From the NCBI RefSeq assembly GCF_004798865.1, contig NW_025335317.1, forward strand, positions 24,950,092 to 25,014,091: DNA of 64,000 nucleotides, read 5' to 3'. Within the stretch, counting starts at the first letter, position 1. Every line of letters begins with the position of its first letter. The stretch is from Varanus komodoensis. Its lineage: Eukaryota > Chordata > Lepidosauria > Squamata > Varanidae. The notes under the pieces are model-generated. The model searched no databases, was not told where the DNA came from, and was given only the letters and a program-made list of their open reading frames with translations. Below are positions 55,725-64,000 of this stretch, one piece after another. A program made the translations under genes and the position numbers.

Positions 55725-55910
55725 CAGCCAAAAGGATTGATGGCAGCAGGCACGGGGAGCCCTGATTGGTTTGACCGATTGGGGCAGTATGTTTTCCCAT
55801 GGGAAAGTGGCTTACCCATTAGTCATTGTTTCCTGAGAATTAAAATACTGCCCCAATCAGTTAAAGCAATCAGGACTTCCCATGCCTGCTACCATCTATC
55901 CTTTTGGCTG
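55725..55910. mobile_element. Foldback element with 66-bp inverted arms
   Basis: The left arm (55725-55790) opens CAGCCAAAAGGATTGATGGC and ends GATTGGGGCAGTAT. The right arm (55845-55910) is its complement, ending CCATCTATCCTTTTGGCTG. By eye 58 of 66 positions pair, all the others being transitions or single changes. The spacer is 54 bases. Termini CAG...CTG fit hAT, but no TSD is evident. No other copy occurs in this window, so it is either a separate MITE family or a local inverted duplication. Confidence 0.85.
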
Positions 55911-55929
55911 TCTAGGTATCTTGGCTACA

Positions 55930-55995
55930 CTGTCTGGAAATCGAAGGAGCCGCAGTCCAACATATTTGGGGGGTACCAGGTTGGGGAAGTATGAT
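55930..55995. mobile_element. Right-end fragment of the palindromic hAT MITE
   Basis: GCCGCAGTCCAACATATTTG and GGGGTACCAGGTTGGGGAAG match the right arm of the 35393 family ('gtagtccaacacatctggagggcaccaggttggggaagg'). The left arm is missing or decayed. Confidence 0.6.
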
Positions 55996-56319
55996 CCATC
56001 CATCATACACATATAGACACCCCTGAGAAGTTGTCCTTGGTGAAGGGAAAGGTTCTGTTGCTGGTGGTGGTGCAAGAGGTTTGAGGCAAGAAAGGTCTTG
56101 CTTGCCTTCAATCAACACACAAGGCTTCAAACAGAGATGCTACTCAAATTAGTTCAAAAAGCATTCCTATTCTGAACCCTTTGTGCACAAATTTGTCATC
56201 AGAGGTGCTTCTTCAGGCATCTACCACACACACACCAATGTTGACTGTTTAGCAAACTGGCATTTCCAAATAGGGTTTGGTTTCCCAGGGCTTTCAGTGG
56301 CTGTTCTCTGCCTGTCAGC
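55996..56319. other. Non-coding stretch, nothing recognised
   Basis: No gene or repeat named. Confidence 0.45.
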
Positions 56320-56460
56320 TGATCTGTTTTCGTTGTGGTTTTATGGGATTTTAATGTCAAGGGCTTTAATTCATTGCAAGCTACCTTGAGGATCTATTCT
56401 GATGAAAAGACAAGACATAAAGGTTCAAGCATCAATCAATTAATCAATCAATAAGTTAAT
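56320..56460 (+). mobile_element. LINE 3' end with (AATC)n tail
   Basis: GTTTTATGGGATTTTAATGT, then GCTACCTTGAGGATCTATTC, GAAAAGACAAGACATAAAGG and CAATCAATTAATCAATCAAT. The order 'gccttgaggatctatt...gaaaaggcaggatataaa' plus simple tail is the common squamate LINE ending (L2/CR1 group). 5'-truncated. Confidence 0.6.
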
Positions 56461-58364
56461 TATATTTAAATCAGTTTAATACAGTCCCCAGTAAATGTGC
56501 TCTGACTTAGCTTTATCATATGCAAAATGCATTAGTACAACCTTTAGCTTGTTGAAGGAAAATAAATAATCTCATTCTTGCCTAATTGTCAAGTGCTGTG
56601 AAAGGTCCCTTGCTATGTCTGGCATCTCTGAAATAGCGCAGCTGTTGAGTATCTTGCACCAGTTAATCCTTCCCTGTCAAAGATATAAATCTTTCCTGTA
56701 CAACCTATGACCCACCAAGCCAAATTAAGTTAACCAGCTATGTATGGCAGCCCATCAGAGAATGAGAGACTTCCAGTTTTGCAGCCTCCTGGTGTTGTAA
56801 AAATAAGGGATCTGTCATACATGACAGCCCACAAAACATGGTTCACAATCTGCATCCAATTCTGTGGCTCCCAGTCCCTGACCTTCTCCCTACTGCTGGC
56901 CATGCCTTGTTCTGAAATGCCTCTGACATTGGCCTGTTCCTTGACTATGACCTGGCCTCTGACTTCACTACCAGACCTTGGACTACGTTTGGGCTCTACC
57001 TTACCTCGCGTTGCGTTGCACTGGTCCCAGAGCAACTGTCTTCACCCCTGCCACCCACAGTACGGACACACACACACCGTTGTGAGCCTTTTATGTAGGC
57101 AAGCAAGAGGGGCCAGAATCAGCTGGGTAGGGGTGCCCAGTCTGGGGCAGTGTAACTCATCTGATTCCCCCTGCTTGCCTCCTTTTACACTCCCACTGGC
57201 AAGAGAGGCATCCCGAATCCAGCATCCTCCCGAGTGCCCTTCTCCGAAGTGGCAGTGATGGCGGGGGGGGGGGGCGGTGATGCTTGGAAGGGGTGTCCCT
57301 AGCCTGGGCCCACAGAGCAGGTGCTGGGCTGGGAATGCCCCCCTTGCGAGTGGGAGTGAGAGTGGGTGGGGCGAAGGGGAATCAGCTGAGCAGCACCACT
57401 CGTTTCTGCAGCACAGGCCAGTTCTTCAAAAGAGATATTTGGGGCAGGAGGCAGGCAGGGTGGGAACGTCTTGACAGTCACACGAGTGGCAGCTGTCAGT
57501 GGTGCTCTCTGGCTGGCCCCTCGACAAGATGGACAGGAGCGGTTCTCGCCAACAGCTAATATTCCGACCTTTGTACCATGACGGGTTGTGTGCCCCAGAT
57601 TTGGATGATGCAACAAGCCATCGTGGCACAGAGAAACCATAGAACAGACTCTGATTTTTGCTCATGGATTCTAAAGACCAGATGTTCCACATTGAAAAAC
57701 CACAGCAGGACTCGGACAACATAACAGACCAACAGTGGTTAAAAGAAGAGGAACGACACAGTGTGCCATGTCATGTGAACCAGCCCAATAGGTGGCTGGT
57801 GCTTAAAGATATTTGAAACATAAAACCTTCACTGTTGTGTGAACAGTTCAGGGATAATCACTCTTACAGTAATTGGAGCAGACCTTTGGCGTGCTACTCC
57901 TTTGAAATGGCAGGGAATCCATTCTATATGCCACTTCAGCATGCTACAAAAAGACACTTTTATGTTTTCAAAAAGCACATGAATAGCTTGTTGTGCTTTG
58001 TTTAAGAATATAAAACATTTCAGAATATAAAACTATGAAACATATTTCTAACTTTTCAAAGGCTAATTTTTTCTGTCAAAATTTGATACCTTGTCAGTTT
58101 CCTGCTAGTAAAACATTTACTATGGGTACCTTAGGTTGCAACTCCATTGTGATATATCCTTCAAAGAAATACAGCTGAAAATAGTAGTTAAATATAGGGG
58201 CATTCAGGGAAATCTTTCCTCTGAATAAGGTTTCTATAAGTCCTGTCCAGAGAAACCCACCTAATATTATTATTCAGCAAACGAGTCCCCAGAGCCAATT
58301 GCTTTGTCCCATGTAATTTCCCCCTGAGAATATTATTTTCTTTTACAAAATATAGCTATGGGGA
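56461..58364. other. Non-coding stretch, nothing recognised
   Basis: GC-rich part at 57000-57560 with a G-run at 57260-57275 and a 172-codon plus frame (56740-57258) that lacks any domain. No splice-bounded exon is apparent. 57780-58360 is AT-rich and unique. Confidence 0.4.
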
Positions 58365-58465
58365 AGGTGTTGACTTACAACTTCCATTAGCCCTAGCCAA
58401 CAAAGGGGATGGTGAGCGATGATGGAAGTTGCAGACCAAAACATCTAGAGGGTCACACTGCATGC
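58365..58465. mobile_element. Palindromic hAT-like MITE copy, decayed
   Basis: GGGGAAGGTGTTGACTTACA, AACTTCCATTAGCCCTAGCC, GCGATGATGGAAGTTGCAGA and CAAAACATCTAGAGGGTCAC. The central inverted pair CAACTTCCAT/ATGGAAGTTG and the family core are clear. The outer arms are decayed. Confidence 0.65.
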
Positions 58466-58524
58466 ATGGGATTTCCATAAGCTGTGTGTGACACCTGGTC
58501 CATCTAGCCTAGTATGGTCAACAA

Positions 58525-58685
58525 TCATAGAATCACAGAATAATAAGAGTTGGAAGGGGCCAAGAAGGCCATCGGGTCCAACCCTCTGCTGTTGCAGGAC
58601 ACCATGTTACACCACCCCACTCAGATAATGGTCCAGTTTCATGTCTCTAGCATGGGAGAGCCCACAACCTCTCTAGGCAACTGGG
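58525..58685 (-). mobile_element. CR1 LINE 3' end
   Basis: CAATCATAGAATCACAGAAT, GAGTTGGAAGGGGCCAAGAA, GGCCATCGGGTCCAACCCTC and TGCTGTTGCAGGACACC are the complement of the CR1 3' end in its well-known amniote form, opening with the complement of the ATTCTATGATT-type tail. 5'-truncated. Confidence 0.9.
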
Positions 58686-59040
58686 TCTACTGTCATATAG
58701 CCAAAGGATAGCTCCTCCCACACCATGGTTCTGCTGAAAATTCTCCTTCCTTCCTTTTGTTTGCTGGCTGGCTAGGTGCAGAGCAGTCCAGTGAAAGTCT
58801 ACTCTGAAGCACTTCCCACTTAGCTCAGTGGAGCACATCCCCAGCCGCTGATGGGTAGATCCAAAGGCAAAACTGGATGGGTCATTCTTTTTCTCTTTCT
58901 TCCACAAACTCATGCTTTCTCAAGATCCACTCTTGCCAAAAGTCTGAGCCTTCTGCAGTAAAGCCAAGCACCAGAAGAACTTGGATGAAGACCATGGGAT
59001 TCCCACTCTTGATGTACAGGACTGCTCCCTCAAATGGCTC
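58686..59040. other. Non-coding stretch, nothing recognised
   Basis: No gene or repeat that I can support. Confidence 0.45.
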
Positions 59041-59210
59041 TTTATTTATCTTTCCTAGCTTTCTGCTTTGGAGTTCAAGCAGCATACACACACCCTTTAT
59101 CCCTACAAAAGCCCTGTGAGGCTTGTTAGGCTGAGAGTCAAGGATCAGCTGAAAGTTATCCAGTGAACTTTACAGCTATCATGGCATTTGAACCAACCTG
59201 CTGGTCCTTC
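59041..59210 (-). mobile_element. CORE/MIR-type SINE fragment
   Basis: TTTATTTATCTTTCCTAGCT, ACACACCCTTTATCCCTACA, AAAGCCCTGTGAGGCTTGTT, AGGCTGAGAGTCAAGG and CATGGCATTTGAACCAACC follow the minus-strand layout of the 49375 SINE, including the decayed B-box complement ATTTGAACC. Old copy. Confidence 0.7.
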
Positions 59211-59639
59211 TTCTCACCACCAATCTTGGCTGAGTAAAAGTGGGAGGCAGGCAGACAAGCAGGTTTCAATGACAAAGAAGAGGAGCAGCCCTGGTGAGCC
59301 CCAGCAGTGGTCTAGACCCTTGGCAGGTGTCCAGCTATGTCTACTTTTAATGCTAGTCCAATGCTGTCCATTTGTACAGCCACACATTTTCCCCTTTGCC
59401 GTTCTGTGTATGTCAAAGGCAGGAGCACTTCCAGATGGATCAAGCTTAGTGCAAGCTATTGGAGAAATTGGACTTGCATAATTTGATCAGTTTCTTGATT
59501 CATTAAGTGCCAGCTTCGTAATAAATGTGGCTAAATTGCTTTTTTTGTCACTCAGTTATTATGTAGAAATATAATGCTGAAATATGATAAACTAAGCTTC
59601 AAATCATGTGGTTACCTTATTGGGTTAAAGAATATGATT
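59211..59639. other. Non-coding stretch, nothing recognised
   Basis: No gene. AT-rich from 59470. Confidence 0.45.
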
Positions 59640-59725
59640 GCTGCATCATAATTGAAGCTAAACTGCAGAACAGAATCTACAGAGACAATTTGCATAATGA
59701 AGTAGCCTAAAAAAACAAGTCAAAC
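59640..59725. promoter_or_regulatory. Candidate conserved non-coding element with octamer-like site
   Basis: CATCATAATTGAAGC and CAATTTGCATAATGAAG. ATTTGCAT is a perfect POU octamer core with an adjoining TAAT-like word. Unique in the window. Function inferred only from motifs. Confidence 0.2.
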
Positions 59726-60309
59726 CCTCTATTTCTTTTCAAGCATAAACTTTCTTAAAGTGGATTGTCCAAGAGCGGACTCTGCTTAATCAAAGAGAGC
59801 CCAGGGTACTGATTTCTCAGAAAAGTAATAATTCTGCAAATGCTATAATTGGTCAATTTTCACTCAACAAAGGTGCTTACAACTGAACCAACTAATTTGT
59901 ACAGCATCTTTATGAAATTTTCAGCTCCCACGAAACTGCCGAAAACAGCGGCACTTAGTAACTGGAAGAACCATCTGTAAACCATATTTCAGGCTGGAGG
60001 ACATGAATGAAGAAAACGTTTGGTGGCGCAGTGTGTCTGTGCCCACTTATTCCTACCCCAGCAGAGGGCCATTTGCCCCGCAAAGAGTTGCCTATTGACG
60101 TACAATAAAGATTCATTTACAGAAGGTTGCCAATTCTTCCCTCTTCATTTCCAGCCCTCCCTGTTCATCATCTGCCATTGTGCTGCATTGCACAAAGCAA
60201 AGGCACTTGCTTAGTAGGCCAGCATTCCCTGACTGAGAGACTTTTGGCTCAGGAACAGGATAAAAACACTTCAAGCGAACAAAGAAATAAATGCAATCAG
60301 TCATGGCCA
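59726..60309. other. Non-coding stretch, nothing recognised
   Basis: No gene, repeat or structure that I can support. Confidence 0.45.
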
Positions 60310-60385
60310 TGCTGGCTGGCTGTGGATGATGGTAGTTCCTGTCCAACACATAGGAGAGGCATCAGGTTGGGGAAGGTTGGCTGAC
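60310..60385. mobile_element. Palindromic hAT-like MITE, right half
   Basis: CATGCTGGCTGGCTGTGGAT, GATGGTAGTTCCTGTCCAAC and GCATCAGGTTGGGGAAGGTT match the right half of the 35393 family consensus. The left half is missing. Confidence 0.65.
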
Positions 60386-60874
60386 TTACTGGAAAAACTG
60401 CTTCATATTTCAGTATCGCTGGCAACAGGGATGACAGCTGGGCTGCAACTTTTGAACCCACTCTTTCCCACCATTCATGGTGACCCAACTATTCCATGAT
60501 TTTGTGGTGTGATGCAAAAAGAAAGAGCTGGGAGAGGCAGGACTTTTTTTTCGTGGAGTGGGCTTACCACACCTATTAGAACAAGGTGGCTGAGAGATTC
60601 ATTTATTTTATTCCTTAAACACTTCTGAAAAGTGTTGTCAGCTGCTCAAGACAGCAAGGGAGGTTCTTCACTGCAGCTTCTGGCATCAGATCAAGGAGTC
60701 CAATGAGAAATATTGCCAAAATTCCCTCTGTTGTTGTATAAAGAACAATTTATACCAAAGTCAAGTGTTGCTTACAGTTCAGCATATATCAGGTATGGAG
60801 CAGGGAAATCCTACGCATATTCCCTATTTCCCCCCTTTATGTCACCCGAGAAGTGCAGCAGAATGCCTAGTCCT
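60386..60874. other. Non-coding stretch, nothing recognised
   Basis: Possible eroded LINE tail near 60600-60650 (TTCATTTATTTTATTCCTTA), not firm. Confidence 0.4.
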
Positions 60875-60975
60875 CCAGATCTTACTGGACAGCAGCTCCC
60901 TACCATCCCTCGCTAATATAGCCAATAGCGAGGGATGGTAGGATTAAAATGCAACTACCTCTGGGGGCACACGGC
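60875..60975. mobile_element. Palindromic MITE with perfect 17-bp central stem
   Basis: CCTCCAGATCTTACTGGACA on the left and CAACTACCTCTGGGGGCACA on the right are the family arms, both decayed. At the centre CCTACCATCCCTCGCTA (60899-60915) and TAGCGAGGGATGGTAGG (60926-60942) pair without mismatch around a 10-base loop and keep a CpG in each arm. The perfect core inside decayed arms is unusual. Confidence 0.75.
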
Positions 60976-61079
60976 TCCCATTCTTACACTACGCATCCTA
61001 CGCATCACACATTTGGATGCCTTCAGTGATCATACCTCTGTTTACATGGATGGAAGCTGTACAAGGGAATCAGGGTGAG

Positions 61080-61150
61080 AGAAGTCGGGGGTCAGACTAG
61101 ATGGCCCGGGAGGACCCTTCTGACTCGCTCTGTTTCTGTTTCTAAGTGAA
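61080..61150 (+). mobile_element. CR1-type LINE 3' end scrap
   Basis: GGGTCAGACTAGATGGCCCG, GGAGGACCCTTCTGACTCG and CTCTGTTTCTGTTTCTAAG follow the CR1 ending 'ggactagatgaccctcggggtcccttccaactctatgattctatg'. Short and diverged. Confidence 0.6.
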
Positions 61151-61801
61151 GGCCAGGTACTTGTTTCATAGGAGTTGTACCTGTTATGTTCAGAACTGGG
61201 TGCCTGTGGAGGACAATACCTGTCACATCATGAACCTGCCTCCTCCACCTCAAGTCCCCAGAGAAGCTGTTTTCCTCTTTTGACAATACGCTTTAAAAAG
61301 AAGTAAAGCTTAAATGCAAAACATGTAAGTGTATATGTGGCATTTTTAAATAAATAATAATAAATGTAAGTGCTCTTGAAGACCTGGAGGGTGGGGAATA
61401 TTGAGATTCGAAGCAGTAATAGATCCATTGATGAATATATGTGTCACAGAGACTGGAAAACATGAAAGAGAATGAAGAACTTTTATTTATTATTTTTATT
61501 TACTTATTTTAATAATATATTTTAGGACACAAATGGGTAGGAGAGATGCCTAAATCCTGCTCTTGGAGCACCACAGTCCTGATCTGAAGTTCTGCCTGCT
61601 TGCACTGGACTACATAAGCAAGAGCACCTGTTTGTCTGGAGTCATGCTGGGCTTGGACTCATTTGTGTCCATTCTAAAATGTTTGCTGTCCGGGCTCCTG
61701 GTTTCCATTTCTCACTAGCTTTGACTGTGTTCTTTTAACTCATACTATCTAGTATGACTGTGGCCTTCTTGACTGTCATACCTATATCTGTTTCTTACAC
61801 A
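61151..61801. other. Non-coding stretch, possible eroded LINE tail
   Basis: 61480-61525 has TTTATTTATTATTTTTATTT and TTTTAATAATATATTTTAGG, which might be a minus-strand LINE tail. Nothing firmer. Confidence 0.35.
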
Positions 61802-61833
61802 TGTACACACACACACACACACACACACACCAT
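61802..61833. repeat. (AC)n microsatellite
   Basis: About 14 AC units after CATGT. Simple repeat. Confidence 0.95.
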
Positions 61834-63947
61834 ATACTGTTTTAGATTTCCATGGTAAGGCAGCAGCAGTGACAGCAGCAAGATTCACAGCAAAGTTCAA
61901 GCATCTACTCTTGGATGCATCCAAGGGTCAATTGGCTATTTTCAGCAGTTCTTGTGCATTTTCAGCACTTCTTATGAGTGCTTTTTATTTTGTTTTTTCG
62001 TTTTTTTTACAACTGACATTAATATCAGTCAATGTTTGGCTCACAAGTCAAATGGCCATCTTTGTTTTAAACAGGACTTATGCCTTACTTAGGCATACCT
62101 AATATAGCATCCATACTAATTGTTTAAAATCAGCTGACTGGCCAGAAATGCATGTGGTCTCGAGGAATTCATAATAAGTAGGGTAAAACACAGAAGGTGG
62201 GGAAGTAACAGCTTCCCTTAAGCAGCAAAAATTTCTTTGGCAGGCCTTGCTTTGATGCAAGCTTCTGACCCTGCCAGTTGCAACTCTGGAATTCGTTCCG
62301 CTGCCATGGGTTGTCATGCATAAAGAAGAGCAAGCAGGCGCTCTTGCTGTGGTGTCCCTGTCTCTTCTCCTTCTACTGCTATGTTCAGCTTCTTTACAGG
62401 CTATGGAGTAGGGCTGATGGGTTTTTTAGGGGTTAAACAATGCCTCAATTAACCATGGCTTGTTGTTGTGTGAACTTTTGGGTTGTTTAGCCTCTAAGCA
62501 ACTGAATGATATAACACTACACAACCTATGAAGGCGCTGGCCTCAGCTTATGCCATGGAGATGGGTATATTACAGGCAGCATACCTGCACATGCATGATA
62601 AATGAGGGGTTTTCAAAACAATGGGCTGTTGTTGCACGGATAAACATGGCCATTTTTATGGGCAGCCTTTATGAACTAAGTGATAGGAAGTCAGCATGGT
62701 AGTGAGGGAGAAAACCTTATCATTCTTTGCCCCATTCTTGTTTCTCTTCTGGCTGCCCTTCGCTCTTTGTGGTGGATGAAAATAGCAGTGATCACAGTTA
62801 CATGGATACCCAGACCTAGCTGCTTCCACAGGTAGCACTAAAGGACATCAGGGCTATGGCCCACCTGACACAATTTTCTTATCCACCAGTCTCAAGTGAT
62901 ATTCCACACACACACCGACTGTCAGAGGAACTGAGCCAGTATCTTTGATCCAACCCAATGTTTTCTGTATTTGTCAGATATCAAAAAGAAAGCCCATCTT
63001 ACATACAAATGATAACATTTTACAATAGCTGGAGGAGAGAAAGACAAACTTTCCAAATAAAAGGTGACCACTATGAATCCATATTAGCTAACTTTTATAC
63101 ATAATTCTCAATTGTGCCAAAAGCTTTCCTCATGTTTAACTAACTAACCTGTTCTGTTTTAAAGGACAGACACTGAACATGTCATTAAAATCAGATTATG
63201 TTTTATGAGGGCTTTGAGCTAAAATACTTTCATCACTGTAGCTTAAACAGTGCCATTTTGTGATGCATTCATGTTAAATTTTAGGTTTTAGGTAGTGATG
63301 TCACAGAAATCGGCAGTGGAGAGGTTGCAGGTATGAATTCAGCCAAATTCCTATACAGGTCCAGTTCCATCAATTAATGAAAGATGAAATGAAAGATGAC
63401 TGGCGATCTACAAAAGAGATGGAACAGATTTAACAACATCTGTATATCCTTATCTGAAGGCAGGTTGCCACAGCAACACAATAAAGGCAAGCAGGCTTTG
63501 CTGGGAGGGGAAGAAGAAATACAGTTTTGTCAGTCTGTCATACTTTTGAAATAAAACTCTGCTCCGTGCTTGTCCTTGGTTCAGTACTATTTCTGTCAGG
63601 TTTAACAATTAACATACGTGTTGTTTCCAGGGAGTGTGTATATCTCAGGTTTCTTTTTAAGTGACCTATCATGTAAGTGATGGTTGCTAGGCATAGTTCA
63701 AATGAACTGGTATTTTGGAGAAAGAATACTAGAGGAAAAGCAATATTACTCTTAAGGCAACTCTATGCATGTTTCGGCAAAAAGAAGTCCAACAACTTCC
63801 AGCATTTCCCAAGTAAGACATTTAAACATGCATAGGACTGTGTCCTCGATTGCTTCTCCCTGCAATCTTTCCCAGTGTTGAAAAGGGAAGCTTGTTTCTG
63901 TTCATCTTCTTGTTGTTAAAAATCAGAAGTTTTGGCTGCCTGTTAGT
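61834..63947. other. Non-coding stretch, nothing confidently recognised
   Basis: No gene. Words TTAACCATGGCTTGTTGTTG and GGGTTGTTTAGCC (62450-62500) recall a hAT-like repeat also hinted at 4850. CATGCATAGGACTG near 63830 belongs to the dispersed repeat noted at 31550. The remainder is AT-leaning unique sequence. Confidence 0.4.
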
Positions 63948-63968
63948 GGGTTAGGGTTAGGGCTAGGG
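63948..63968. repeat. Short interstitial telomere-like tract
   Basis: GGGTTAGGGTTAGGG followed by CTAGGG: three and a half TTAGGG units with one mismatch. The tract lies close to the window end and may continue in degenerate form. Confidence 0.85.
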
Positions 63969-64000
63969 CAACAACTAGAAATAGAAATTTCTATGGAAAT

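Overview
The window looks like non-coding vertebrate DNA, most likely from a squamate reptile (lizard or snake). I infer the host from the repeat mix: BovB-lineage RTE LINEs with (AAC)n tails, L1, CR1 and L2/CR1-group LINE 3' ends, CORE/MIR-type and other tRNA-derived SINEs, several hAT DNA transposons including many copies of a short palindromic MITE, and scattered LTR fragments. I found no host protein-coding exon, tRNA, rRNA or known ncRNA that I could defend. Nearly all open frames are short, lack splice or start context, and lie in repeats or low-complexity DNA. The stretch is best read as a gene desert or a very large intron.

Layout. 1-8300: mostly unique sequence with a CG/CA alternating tract (4372), an AT-rich dispersed repeat (5200), two TAAT-rich segments that could be conserved non-coding elements, and a palindromic MITE (6855). 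8307-8905: a MITE, a complete tRNA-derived SINE with an 11-bp target-site duplication (TSD), and a LINE tail. 9000-15000: a perfect hairpin (9366) and an L2/CR1-group LINE end (13161). 15039-15762: a solo LTR. 16500-18500: a GC-richer part with an unclassified dispersed repeat and a small CpG cluster. 21900-24830: a hAT element with its TSD and an old BovB. 27488-31164: an L1-derived non-autonomous element with a 20-bp TSD, itself split by a younger internally deleted BovB with a 10-bp TSD. 33400-36540: LINE tails, an LTR-like segment, a hAT MITE and a third BovB end with an 11-bp TSD. 37430: an inverted relative of the 16500 repeat. 43900-44610: an L2/CR1-group LINE with an open RT C-terminus. 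45080-48360: an LTR fragment, a 686-bp TIR transposon, a precursor-like hairpin, and CR1. 49375-52260: a CORE-SINE, LTR fossils and a repeated unclassified unit. 52465-54325: the most unusual object. 55725-63968: a foldback element, more MITEs, CR1, a CORE-SINE, and a short TTAGGG-like tract at the end.

The structure most worth following up is at 52457-54333. Two direct hAT copies (about 415 and 371 bp) flank six units of a roughly 177-bp satellite whose units start with telomere-like CCTAACCC motifs. The exact 8-bp TSD GTCTAGGC lies outside the whole 1.86-kb assembly, not around each copy. The two inner junctions carry related octamers (GCCTAACC and GCTCAACC). The simplest reading is a hAT that entered a satellite array, was duplicated with it, and then moved as a composite using the outermost ends, carrying the satellite to a new place.

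No set of genes works together here. The window records successive transposon insertions, with a few TAAT-dense stretches between them that may be regulatory.
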